A stretch of DNA of 23,475 nt from Albugo candida (lineage: Eukaryota; Oomycota; Peronosporomycetes; Albuginales; Albuginaceae). Positions 9,867-20,400 of the stretch are shown one piece after another. The stretch lies in NCBI GenBank assembly GCA_905220665.1, contig CAJNAR010000111.1, positions 1 through 23,475 of the forward strand, written 5' to 3'. Position 1 is the first letter of the stretch. Each line of letters starts with the position of its first letter. Position numbers and translations under genes: made by a program. The notes under the pieces are model-generated. The model was given only the letters and a program-made list of their open reading frames with translations. It was not told the DNA's origin and searched no databases.

Positions 9867-10024
9867 TTGGTCCTAGCCCATGTCTATTCTAACTCATGAA
9901 AAGAAAACATAACCCATACGACGACATAATTGAATATGTGTCTGCTGTAGTGTACCAAAATCGCAAGACGTGACATCATCCTCCGGCAAATAAATACGAG
10001 CGCTTTTCAGTATTTTAGATGGTG
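9698..10024. repeat. Divergent satellite patch, copy 2
   Basis: Read by eye this looks identical to the patch at 6618-6944, offset by exactly 3080 bp, and again spans a monomer junction (16 to 17). The identity of two such diverged tracts shows the five-monomer duplication is recent. A partial third trace follows in the 3' part of monomer 17 ('ttttggagc', 'cttggatttaggacat'). Confidence 0.85.
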
Positions 10025-10481
10025 GAGTCACTTTGACGATACAGTGCAAAATGAGAACTCTTTTTGATCATCAAAGTCCGGTTCGAAGGCAAGACAAATA
10101 TTCCATCAAAGTGAGAAAGCCTACAGAAAAACCAATTTTTGATGCTTCATGCTGTCTCCGAGCATCAAAAAAGTATTAAATCATGTGATGGATGGTGATT
10201 TGATACCTCAGGCATAGCTCCCATTTGCTTTGTGCCTGCCTGCACAGGACCGGGGTAACAACCTTTGTAGTTGTATCTGACTAATTGTACCAGTTACTTG
10301 CATTTCTCATTTTGGAGCTTTTTATCGAAATCGGACTTCGGGAATGCTCTAAATCTTGGATTTAGGACATAAACTTTCTTATTTATATAGTTTCCGACAC
10401 ATTGCGGTAGACGAACAGGAAATAGTTTCTACTGGTGTGTAAGATCGAAACAGCCTCGTAGCACTTTTTTGTCACGGAATG
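9867..10481. repeat. Satellite monomer 17 (class A, divergent 5' part, partly divergent 3' end)
   Basis: 615 bp. The 5' half matches monomer 12 to about 10024. The second half instead matches monomer 11 ('catcaaaaaagtatt', 'ttttggagc', 'cttggatttaggacat'). It therefore looks like a recombinant of the two. Confidence 0.97.
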
Positions 10482-11096
10482 TTGACCCTAGCCCATGTCG
10501 ATTCTAGCTTATCAAAAGACAACATAACCTATACGAAAACATAATTGAATATGATGTCTGCTGTAGTTTACCAAAATCGCAAAACGTGACATCATGCTAC
10601 GGCAAACAAATCCGAGCGCTTCTCAGTATTTTACATGGTAGAGTCACTTTGACGAGACAGTGCAAAATGAGAACTCTTTTTGATCATCAAAGTCCGGTTC
10701 GAAGGCAAGACAAACATTCCATCAAAGAGAAAGCCTACAGAAAAACCAATATTTGAAGCTTCGTGCTGTCTCCAAGCATCAAATACGTATTAAATCATGT
10801 GATGGATGGTGATTTGATACCTCAGGCATAGCTCTCATTTGCTTTGTCCCTGCCTGCACAGGACCGGGGTAACAACCTTTGTAGTTGTATCTGACTAATT
10901 GTACCAGTTACTTGCATTTCTCATTTTCGAGCTTTTTATCGAAATTGGACTTCGGGAATGCTCTAAATCGTAGATTAAGGACAAAAACATCCTTATTTAT
11001 ATAGTTTCCGACACATTGCGGTAGACGAACAGGAAATAGTTTCTATTGGTGTGTAAGATCGAAACAGCCTCGTAGCACTTTTTTTGTCACGGAATG
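10482..11096. repeat. Satellite monomer 18 (class B, 3' type 2)
   Basis: 615 bp. It has 'caaaagacaacat', 'taacctatacg', 'acaaacattcc', a two-base loss in 'aaagagaaagcc', 'tttgaagcttcg', 'ctccaagcatc' and 'ttatttatatag'. Confidence 0.97.
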
Positions 11097-11713
11097 TTGG
11101 CGCTAGCCCATGTCGATTCTAACTCATGAAAAGAAAACATAACCCATACGAAAACATAATTGAATATGATGTCTGCTGTAGTTTACCAAAATCGCAAAAC
11201 GTGACATCATGCTACGGCAAACAAATCCGAGCGCTTCTCAGTATTTACATGGTAGAGTCACTTTGACGAGACAGTGCAAAATGAGAACTCTTTTTGCTCA
11301 ACCAAGACCGGTTCGAAGGCAAGACAAATATTCCATCAAAGTGAGAAAACCTACAGAAAAAACAATATTTGATGCTTCATGCTGTCTCCGAGCATCAAAT
11401 ACGTATTAAATCATGTGATGGATGGTGATTTGATACCTCAGCCATAGCTCTCATTTGCTTTGTGCCTGCCTGCACAGGACCGGGGTAACAACCTTTGTAG
11501 TTGTATCTGACTAATTGTACCAGTTACTTGCATTTCTCATTTTCGAGCGTTTTATCGAAATCGGACTTCGGGAATGCTCTAAATCGTAGATTAAGGACAA
11601 AAACATCCTTATTTATATAGTTTCCGACACATTGCGGTAGACGAACAGGAAATAGTTTCTATTGGTGTGTAAGATCGAAACAGCCTCGTAGCACTTTTTT
11701 TTGTCACGGAATG
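11097..11713. repeat. Satellite monomer 19 (class A, 3' type 2)
   Basis: 617 bp. One t is lost in 'cagtatttacatgg'. It has 'gctcaaccaagacc', 'gaaaaaacaat' (shared with monomer 36), 'cctcagccat' and 'gagcgttttatc'. Confidence 0.97.
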
Positions 11714-12330
11714 TTGACCCTAGCCCATGTCGATTCTAGCTTATCAAAAGAAAACATAACCCATACGAAAACATAATTGAATATGATGTCTGCTGTAGTT
11801 TACCAAAATCGCAAAACGTGACATCATGCTACGGCAAACAAATCCGAGCGCTTCTCAGTATTTTACATGGTAGAGTCACTTTGACGAGACAGTGCAAAAT
11901 GAGAACTCTTTTTGATCATCAAAGTCCGGTTCGAAGGCAAGACAAATATTCCATCAAAGAGAGAAAGCCTACAGAAAAACCAATATTTGATGCTTCATGC
12001 TGTCTCCGAGCATCAAATACGTATTAAATAATGTGATGGATGGTGATTTGATACCTCAGGCATAGCTCTCATTTGCTTTGTCCCTGCCTGCACAGGACCG
12101 GGGTAACAACCTTTGTAGTTGTATCTGACTAATTGTACCAGTTACTTGCATTTCTCATTTTCGAGCTTTTTATCAAAATCGGACTTCGGGAATGCTCTAA
12201 ATCGTTGATTAAGGACAAAAACTTTCTTATTTTTATAGTTTCCGACACATTGCGGTAGACGAACAGGAAATAGTTTCTATTGGTGTGTAAGATCGAAACA
12301 GCCTCGTAGCACTTTTTTTGTCACGGAATG
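11714..12330. repeat. Satellite monomer 20 (class B, 3' type 2)
   Basis: 617 bp. It has 'atcaaagagagaaagcc' (as monomers 16 and 32) and 'tatcaaaatcgg'. It is otherwise close to the array norm. Confidence 0.97.
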
Positions 12331-12947
12331 TTGACCCTAGCCCATGTCGATTCTAGCTTATCAAAAGAAAACATAACTAATACGAAAACATAATTGAATA
12401 TGATGTCTGCTGTAGTTTACCAAAATCGCAAAACGTGACATCATGCTACGGCAAACAAATCCGAGCGCTTCTCAGTATTTTACATGGTAGAGTCACTTTG
12501 ACGATACAGTGCAAAATGAGAACTCTTTTTGATCATCAAAGTCCGGTTCGAAGGCAAGACAAATATTCCATCAAAGTGGAGAAAGCCTACAGAAAAACCA
12601 ATATTTGATGCTTCATGCTGTCTCCGAGCATCAAATACGTATTAAATAATGTGATGGATGGTGATTTGATACCTCAGGCATAGCTCTCATTTGCTTTGTG
12701 CCTGCCTGCACAGGACCAGGGTAACAACCTTTGTAGTTGTAACTGTATGATTGTACCAGTTACTTGTATTTCTCATTTTCGAGCTTTCAGTGAAGTCGGA
12801 CTTCGGGAATGCTCTAAATCGTAGATTAAGGACAAAAACTTTCTTATTTTTATAGTTTCCGACACATTGCGGTAGACGAACAGGAAATAGTTTCTATTGG
12901 TGTGTAAGATCGAAACAGCCTCGGAGCACTTTTTTTGTCACGGAATG
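12331..12947. repeat. Satellite monomer 21 (class B, 3' type 3)
   Basis: 617 bp. 'ataactaatac' is shared with monomer 30. It has an extra g in 'aaagtggagaaag', and 'gtaactgtatgattg' and 'ctcggagcac' near the end. Confidence 0.97.
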
Positions 12948-13563
12948 TTGACCCTAGCCCATGTCGATTCTAGCTTATCAAAAGAAAACATAACCCATAC
13001 GAAAACATAATTGAATATGATGTCTGCTGTAGTTTACCAAAATCGCAAAACGTGACATCATGCTACGGCAAACAAATCCGAGCGCTTCTCAGTATTTTAC
13101 ATGGTAGAGTCACTTTGACGAGACAGTGCAAAATGAGAACTCTTTTTGATCATCAAAGCCCGGTTCGAAGGCAAGACAAATATTCCATCAAAGTGAGAAA
13201 GCCTACAGAAAAACGAATATTTGATGCTTCGTGCTGTCTCCGAGCATCAAATACGTATTAAATCATGTGATGGATGGTGATTTGATACCTCAGGCATAGC
13301 TCCCATTTGCTTTGTGCCTCCCTGCACAGGACCGGGGTAACAACCTTTGTAGTTGTATCTGACTAATTGTACCAGTTACTTGCATTTCTCATTTTCGAGC
13401 TTTTTATCAAAATCGGACTTCGGGAATGCTCTAAATCGTAGATTAAGGACAAAAACATCCTTATTTATATAGTTTCCGACACATTGCGGTAGACGAACAG
13501 GAAATAGTTTCTATTGGTGTGTAAGATCGAAACAGCCTCGTAGCACTTTTTTGTCACGGAATG
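12948..13563. repeat. Satellite monomer 22 (class B, 3' type 2)
   Basis: 616 bp. It has 'caaagcccgg', 'aaacgaatattt' and 'gcctccctgc' (shared with monomer 24), with 'tatcaaaatcgg' and 'ttatttatatag'. Confidence 0.97.
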
Positions 13564-14180
13564 TTGACCCTAGCCCATGTCGATTCTAGCTTATCAAAAG
13601 AAAACATAACCCATACGAAAACATAATTGAATATGATGTCTGCTGTAGTTTACCAAAATCGCAAAACGTGACATCATGCTACGGCAAACAAATCCGAGCG
13701 CTTCTCAGTATTTTACATGGTAGAGTCACTTTGACGATACAGTGCAAAATGAGAACTCTTTTTGATCATCAAAGTCCGGTTCGAAAGCAAGACAAATATT
13801 CCATCAAAGTGAGAAAGCCTACAGAAAAACCAATATTTGATGCTTCATGCTGTCTCCGAGCATCAAATACGTATTAAATAATGTGATGGATGGTGATTTG
13901 ATACCTCAGGCATAGCTCTCATTTGCTTTGTGCCTGCCTGCACAGGACCAGGGTAACAACCTTTGTAGTTGTATCTGACTAATTGTACCAGTTACTTGCA
14001 TTTCTCATTTTCGAGCTTTTTATCGAAATCGGACTTCGGGAATGCTCTAAATCGTAGATTAAGGACAAAAACATCCTTATTTTTATAGTTTCCGACACAT
14101 TGCGGTAGACGAACAGGAAATAGTTTCTATTGGTGTGTAAGATCGAAACAGCCTCGTAGCACTTTTTCTGTCACGGAATG
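13564..14180. repeat. Satellite monomer 23 (class B, 3' type 2)
   Basis: 617 bp. It carries 'cgaaagcaag', 'taaataatg', 'ccaggg' and 'acatcc', and ends 'tttttctgtcac', like monomers 2 and 25. Confidence 0.97.
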
Positions 14181-14795
14181 TTGGCGCTAGCCCATGTCGA
14201 TTCTAACTCATGAAAAGAAAACATAACCCATACGAAAACATAATTGAATATGATGTCTGCTGTAGTTTACCAAAATCGCAAAACGTGACATCATGCTACG
14301 GCAAACAAATCCGAGCGCTTCTCAGTATTTTACATGGTAGAGTCACTTTGGCGATACAGTGCAAAATGAGAACTCTTTTTGATCATCAAGTCCGGTTCGA
14401 AGGCAAGACAAATATTCCATCAAAGTGAGAAAGCCTACAGAAAAACCAATATTTGATGCTTCGTGCTGTCTCCGAGCATCAAATACGTATTAAATAATGT
14501 GATGGATGGTGATTTGATACCTCAGGCATAGCTCCCATTTGCTTTGTGCCTCCCTGCACAGGACCGGGGTAACAACCTTTGTAGTTGTATCTGACTAATT
14601 GTACCAGTTACTTGCATTTCTCATTTTCGAGCTTTTTATCGAAATCGGACTTCGGGAATGCTCTAAATCGTAGATTAAGGACAAAAACTTTCTTATTTTT
14701 ATAGTTTCCGACACATTGCGGTAGACGAACAGGAATAGTTTCTATTGGTGTGTAAGATCGAAACAGCCTCGTAGCACTTTTTTTGTCACGGAATG
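14181..14795. repeat. Satellite monomer 24 (class A, 3' type 2)
   Basis: 615 bp. It has 'ctttggcgatac' and 'gcctccctgc'. Single-base losses in 'catcaagtccgg' and 'caggaatag' make it short. Confidence 0.97.
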
Positions 14796-15412
14796 TTGAC
14801 CCTAGCCCATGTCGATTCAAGCTTATCAAAAGAAAACATAACCCATACGAAAACATAATTGAATATGATGTCTGCTGTAGTTTACCAAAATCGCAAACGT
14901 GACATCATGCTACGGCAAACAAATCCGAGCGCTTCTCAGTAATTTTACATGGTAGAGTCACTTTGACGAGACAGTGCAAAATGAGAACTCTTTTTGATCA
15001 TCAAAGTCCGGTTCGAAAGCAAGACAAATATTCCATCAAAGTGAGAAAGCCTACAGAAAAACCAATATTTGATGCTTCATGCTGTCTCCGAGCATCAAAT
15101 ACGTATTAAATAATGTGATGGATGGTGATTTGATACCTCAGGCATAGCTCTCATTTGCTTTGTGCCTGCCTGCACAGGACCAGGGTAACAACCTTTGTAG
15201 TTGTATCTGACTAATTGTACCAGTTACTTGCATTTCTCATTTTCGAGCTTTTTATCGAAATCGGACTTCGGGAATGCTCTAAATCGTAGATTAAGGACAA
15301 AAACATCCTTATTTTTATAGTTTCCGACACATTGCGGTAGACGAACAGGAAATAGTTTCTATTTGTGTGTAAGATCGAAACAGCCTCGTAGCACTTTTTC
15401 TGTCACGGAATG
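14796..15412. repeat. Satellite monomer 25 (class B, 3' type 2)
   Basis: 617 bp. It has 'gattcaagcttatc', one a lost in 'tcgcaaacgtg', one a gained in 'cagtaattttac', 'cgaaagcaag', and 'ctatttgtgtg'. Confidence 0.97.
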
Positions 15413-16028
15413 TTGGCGCTAGCCCATGTCGATTCTAACTCATGAAAAGAAAACATAACCCATACGAAAACATAATTGAATATGATGTCTGTTGTAGTTT
15501 ACCAAAATCGCAAAACGTGACATCATGCTACGGCAAACAAATCCGAGCGCTTCTCAGTATTTTACATGGTAGAGTCACTTTGACGATACAGTGCAAAATG
15601 AGAACTCTTTTTGATCATCAAAGTCCGGTTCGAAGGCAAGACAAATATTCCATCAAAGTGAGAAAGCCTACAGAAAAACCAATATTTGATGCTTCATGCT
15701 GTCTCCGAGCATCAAATACGTATTAAATAATGTGATGGATGGTGATTTGATACCTCAGGCATAGCTCTCATTTGCTTTGTGCCTGCCTGCACAGGACCAG
15801 GGTAACAACCTTTGTAGTTGTAACTGTATGATTGTACCAGTTACTTGTTTTTCTCATTTTCGAGCTTTCAGTGAAGTCGGACTTCGGGAATGCTCTAAAT
15901 CGTAGATTAAGGACAAAAACATCCTTATTTTTATAGTTTCCGACACATTGCGGTAGACGAACAGGAAATAGTTTCTATTGGTGTGTAAGATCGAAACAGC
16001 CTCGTAGCACTTTTTCTGTCACGGAATG
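15413..16028. repeat. Satellite monomer 26 (class A, 3' type 3)
   Basis: 616 bp. 'gtctgttgtag' is private. 'gtaactgtatgattg' and 'acttgtttttctc' are shared with monomer 38, twelve monomers away. It is the first of four consecutive class A copies. Confidence 0.97.
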
Positions 16029-16643
16029 TTGGCGCTAGCCCATGTCGATTCTAACTCATGAAAAGAAAACATAACCATACGAAAACATAATTGAATATGA
16101 TGTCTGCTGTAGTTTACCAAAATCGCAAAACGTGACATCATGCTACGGCAAACAAATCCGAGCGCTTCTCAGTATTTTACATGGTAGAGTCACTTTGACG
16201 ATACAGTGCAAAATGAGAACTCTTTTTGATCATCAAAGTCCGGTTCGAAGGCAAGACAAATATTCCATCAAAGTGAGAAAGCTTACAGAAAAACCAATAT
16301 TTGATGCTTCGTGCTGTCTCCGAGCATCAAATACGTATCAAATCATGTGATGGATGGTGATTTGATACCTCAGGCATAGCTCTCATTTGCTTTGTGCCTG
16401 CCTGCACAGGACCAGGGTAACAACCTTTGTAGTTGTATCTGACTAATTGTACCAGTTACTTGCATTTCTCATTTTCGAGCTTTTTATCGAAATCGGACTT
16501 CGGGAATGCTCTAAATCGTAATTAAGGACAAAAACATCCTTATTTTTATAGTTCCCGACACATTGCGGTAGACGAACAGGAAATAGTTTCTATTGGTGTG
16601 TAAGATCGAAACAGCCTCGTAGCACTTTTTCTGTCACGGAATG
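16029..16643. repeat. Satellite monomer 27 (class A, 3' type 2)
   Basis: 615 bp. Single-base losses occur in 'cataaccatac' and 'atcgtaattaag'. 'tacgtatcaaatc' is shared with monomer 35, and 'tagttcccgac' with monomer 28. Confidence 0.97.
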
Positions 16644-17259
16644 TTGGCGCTAGCCCATGTCGATTCTAACTCATGAAAAGAAAACATAACCCATACGAAA
16701 ACATAATTGAATATGATGTCTGCTGTAGTTTACCAAAATCGCAAAACTTGACATCATGCTACGGCAAACAAATCCGAGCGCTTCTCAGTATTTTACATGG
16801 TACAGTCACTTTGACGATACAGTGCAAAATGAGAACTCTTTTTGATCATCAAAGTCCGGTTCGAAGGCAAGACAAATATTCCATCAAAGTGAGAAAGCCT
16901 ACAGAAAAACCAATATTTGATGCTTCATGCTGTCTCCGAGCATCAAATACGTATTAAATAATGTGATGGATGGTGATTTGATACCTCAGGCATAGCTCTC
17001 ATTTGCTTTGTGCCTGCCTGCACAGGACCAGGGTAACAACCTTTGTAGTTGTAACTGTATGATTGTACCAGTTACTTGTATTTCTCATTTTCGAGCTTTC
17101 AGTGAAGTCGGACTTCGGGAATGCTCTAAATCGTAGATTAAGGACAAAAACATCCTTATTTTTATAGTTCCCGACACATTGCGGTAGACGAACAGGAAAT
17201 AGTTTCTATTGGTGTGTAAGATCGAAACAGCCTCGTAGCACTTTTTCTGTCACGAAATG
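16644..17259. repeat. Satellite monomer 28 (class A, 3' type 3)
   Basis: 616 bp. It has 'aaaacttgac', 'catggtacagtc', 'gtaactgtatgattg', 'tagttcccgac' (as its left neighbour) and 'cacgaaatg' at the junction. Confidence 0.97.
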
Positions 17260-17875
17260 TTGGCGCTAGCCCATGTCGATTCTAACTCATGAAAAGAAAA
17301 CATAACCCATACGAAAACATAATTGAATATGATGTCTGCTGTAGTTGACCAAAATCGCAAAACGTGACATCATGCTACGGCAAACAAATCCGAGCGCTTC
17401 TCAGTATTTTACATGGTAGAGTCACTTTGACGATACAGTGCAAAATGAGAACTCTTTTTGATCATCAAAGTCCGGTTCGAAGGCAAGACAAATATTTCAT
17501 CAAAGTGAGAAAGCCTACAGAAAAACCAATATTTGATGCTTCGTGCTGTCTCCGAGCATCAAATACGTATTAAATCATGTGATGGATGGTGATTTGATAC
17601 CTCAGGCATAGCTCCCATTTGCTTTGTGCCTGCCTGCACAGGACCGGAGTAACAACCTTTGTAGTTGTATCTGACTAATTGTAGCAGTTACTTGCATTTC
17701 TCATTTTCGAGCTTTTTATCGAAATCGGACTTCGGGAATGCTCTAAATCGTAGATTAAGGACAAAAACATCCTTATTTATATAGTTTCGACACATTGCGG
17801 TAGACGAACAGGAAATAGTTTCTATTGGTGTGTAAGATCGAAACAGCCTCGTAGCACTTTTTTTGTCACGGAATG
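17260..17875. repeat. Satellite monomer 29 (class A, 3' type 2)
   Basis: 616 bp. 'gtagttgacc' puts a stop in the class A frame. It has 'aatatttcatc', 'ggaccggagt' and 'attgtagcag' (shared with monomer 36), with one c lost in 'agtttcgacac'. Confidence 0.97.
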
Positions 17876-18490
17876 TTGACTCTAGCCCATGTCGATTCTA
17901 GCTTATCAAAAGAAAACATAACTAATACCAAAACATAATTGAATATGATGTCTGCTGTAGTTTACCAAAATCGCAAAACGTGACATCATGCTACGGCAAA
18001 CAAATCGAGCGCTTCTCAGTATTTTACATGGTAGAGTCACTTTGACGATACAGTGCAAAATGAGAACTCTTTTTGATCATCAAAGTCCGGTTCGAAGGCA
18101 AGACAAATATTCCATCAAAGTGAGAAAGCCTACAGAAAAACCAATATTTGATGCTTCGTGCTGTCTCCGAGCATCAAATACGTATCAAATTATGTGATGG
18201 ATGGTGATTTGATACCTCAGGCATAGCTCCCATTTGCTTTGTGCCTGCCTGCACAGACCGGGGTAACAACCTTTGTAGTTGTATCTGACTAATTGTACCA
18301 GTTACTTGCATTTCTCATTTTCGAGCTTTTTATCAAAATCGGACTTCGGGAATGCTCTAAATCGTAGATTAAGGACAAAAACATCCTTATTTATATAGTT
18401 TCCGACACATTGCGGTAGACGAACAGGAAATAGTTTCTATTGGTGTGTAAGATCGAAACAGCCTCGTAGCACTTTTTTTGTCACGGAATG
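17876..18490. repeat. Satellite monomer 30 (class B, 3' type 2)
   Basis: 615 bp. It has 'ttgactctagcc' (as monomer 15), 'aactaataccaaaac', 'caaatcgagc' (as monomer 13), 'tatcaaattatg', and one g lost in 'cacagaccgg'. Confidence 0.97.
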
Positions 18491-19172
18491 TTGGCGCTAG
18501 CCCATGTCGATTCTAGCTTATCAAAAAAAAACATAACCCATACGAAAACATAATTGAATATGATGTCTGCTGTAGTTTACCAAAATCGCACAACGTGACA
18601 TCATGCTACGGCAAACAAATCCGAGCGCTTCTCAGTATTTTACATGGTAGAGTCACTTTGACGAGACAGTGCAAAATGAGAACTCTTTTTGATCATCAAA
18701 GTCCGGTTCGAAGGCAAGACAAATATTCCATCAAAGTAAGAAAGCCAACCAATATTTGATGCTTCATGCTGTCTCCGAGCATCAAATACGTATTAAATCA
18801 TGTGATGGATGGTGCTTTGGTGATTCCAGTCTAAAGACGTACGCGAACGTCAGCATCAAATACGTATTAAATCATGTGATGGATGGTGATTTGATACCTC
18901 AGCCATAGCTCTCATTTGCTTTGTGCCTGCCTGCACAGGACCGGGGTAACAACCTTTGTAGTTGTATGTAACTAATTGTACCAGTTACTTGCATTTCTCA
19001 TTTTCGAGCTTTTCAGCGAAATCGGACTTCGGGAATGCTCTAAATCGTGGATTTAGGACATAAACTTTCTTATTTTTATAGTTTCCGACACATTGCGGTA
19101 GACGAACAGGAAATAGTTTCTATTGGTGTGTAAGATCGAAACAGCCTCGTAGCACTTTTTTGTCACGGAATG
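18491..19172. repeat. Satellite monomer 31, rearranged (A/B hybrid start, 682 bp)
   Basis: The longest copy. It has an 8-bp deletion in 'aaagccaaccaat' and a net gain of 74 bp from the direct-repeat insertion at 18778-18888. 'gtggatttaggacat' (about 19048) is shared with the divergent lineage. Confidence 0.97.
18778..18888. repeat. Insertion: 37-bp direct repeats flanking a unique 30-bp segment
   Basis: A 37-bp satellite segment beginning 'agcatcaaatacg' and ending 'ggatggtg' occurs at 18778-18814 and again, unchanged, at 18852-18888. Between them, 'ctttggt' (18815-18821) continues the first copy as in monomers 1 and 33. Then 18822-18851 (starts 'gattccagtc', ends 'gcgaacgtc') matches no part of the monomer that I can find. 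The last 16 bases, 18836-18851, form an imperfect palindrome: gacgt arms around a cgcg core, with two mismatches. The layout fits a break repaired by jumping back within the satellite with filler DNA. It could also be a remnant of a small inserted element. Confidence 0.85.
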
Positions 19173-19784
19173 TTGACCCTATGTCGATTCTAGCTTATCA
19201 AAAGAAAACATAACCCATACGAAAACATAATTGAATATGATGTCTGCTGTAGTTTACCAAAATCGCAAAACGTGACATCACGCTACGGCAAACAAATCCG
19301 AGCGCTTCTCAGTATTTTACATGGTAGAGTCACTTTGTAGATACAGTGCAAAATGAGAACTCTTTTTGATCATCAAAGTCCGGTTCGAAGGCAAGACAAA
19401 TATTCCATCAAAGAGAGAAAGCCTACAGAAAAACCAATATTTGATGCTTCATGCTGTCTCCGAGCATCAAATACGTATTAAATCATGTGATGGATGGTGA
19501 TTTGATACCTCGGGCATAGCTCCCATTTGCTTTGTGCCTGCCTGCACAGGACCGGGGTAACAACCTTTGTAGTTGTATCTGACTAATTGTACCAGTTACT
19601 TGCATTTCTCATTTTCGAGCTTTTTATCAAAATCGGACTTCGGGAATGCTCTAAATCGTTGATTAAGGACAAAAACTTTCTTATTTTTATAGTTTCCGAC
19701 ACATTGCGGTACACGAACAGGAAATAGTTTCTATTGGTGTGTAAGATCGAAACAGCCTCGTAGCACTTTTTTTGTCACGGAATG
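19173..19784. repeat. Satellite monomer 32 (class B, 3' type 2)
   Basis: 612 bp, the shortest complete copy, through a 5-bp loss in 'gaccctatgtcg'. It also has 'tcacgctacgg' (as monomer 1), 'ctttgtagatac', 'cctcgggc', and 'cggtacacgaac' (as monomer 6). Confidence 0.97.
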
Positions 19785-20400
19785 TTGGCGCTAGCCCATG
19801 TCGATTCTAGCTTATCAAAAGAAAACATAACCCATACGAAAACATAATTGAATATGATGTCTGCTGTAGTTTACCAAAATCGCACAACGTGACATCATGC
19901 TACGGCAAACAAATCCGAGCGCTTCTCAGTATTTTACATGGTAGAGTCACTTTGACGAGACAGTGCAAAATGAGAACTCTTTTTGATCATCATAGTCCGG
20001 TTCGAAGGCAAGACAAATATTCCATCAAAGTGAGAAAGCCTACAGAAAAACCAATATTTGATGCTTCATGCTGTCTCCGAGCATCGAATACGTATTAAAT
20101 CATGTGATGGATGGTGCTTTGGTACCTCGGCCATAGCTCTCATTTGCTTTGTGCCTGCCTGCACAGGACCGGGGTAACAACCTTTGTAGTTGTATGTAAC
20201 TAATTGTACCAGTTTGTTGCATTTCTCATCTTCGAGCTTTTCAGCGAAATCGGTTTTCGGGAATGCTCTAAATCGTTGATTAAGGACAAAAACTTTCTTA
20301 TTTTATAGTTTCCGACACATTGCGGTAGACGAACAGGAAATTGTTTCTATTGGTGTGTAAGATCGAAACAGCCTCGTAGCACTTTTTTTGTCACGGAATG
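19785..20400. repeat. Satellite monomer 33 (A/B hybrid start, 3' type 1)
   Basis: 616 bp. It has 'tcgcacaacg', 'atcatcatagtcc', 'agcatcgaata', 'ggtgctttggtacctcggcc', one t lost in 'cttattttatag', and 'gaaattgtttc'. Confidence 0.97.

Larger units (their letters stand above)
4317..10481. repeat. Higher-order repeat: two copies of a five-monomer unit (~3.08 kb)
   Basis: Monomers 8-12 (4317-7402) and 13-17 (7403-10481) match in order. Monomers 8 and 13 share 'acatgttagag' and 'gatcatcgaata'. Monomers 9 and 14 share the type 3 end with 'gtatgtaac'. Monomers 10 and 15 share 'gctcaaccaagacc' and 'gcttgatgctg'. Monomers 11 and 16 share a divergent 3' end, and 12 and 17 share a divergent 5' half. 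The 5' classes also repeat as hybrid, A, B, B, A. Correspondence is lost in the middle of monomer 17. Monomer 7 shares the second half of monomer 12 ('gaatatcaaag', type 1 end), so the duplicated register probably runs from mid-monomer 7 to mid-monomer 12, then to mid-monomer 17. Confidence 0.88.
12948..15412. repeat. Two-monomer duplication (monomers 22-23 and 24-25)
   Basis: Monomers 22 and 24 share the rare 'gcctccctgcac', and monomers 23 and 25 share 'cgaaagcaag', 'ccaggg' and a 3' end with 'acatccttattttta' and 'tttttctgtcac'. The offset is about 1233 bp. Monomer 22 starts as class B and 24 as class A, so a later exchange replaced one 5' end. Monomer 2 also carries the 23/25 variant set, so this haplotype recurs far away in the array. 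Confidence 0.7.

Noticed and set aside
18778..18888. CRISPR-like repeat-spacer-repeat (37 + 37 + 37 bp)
   Set aside because: There are only two direct repeats, the repeat is ordinary satellite sequence present in other monomers, and no cas gene or leader is near. The equal lengths appear coincidental.
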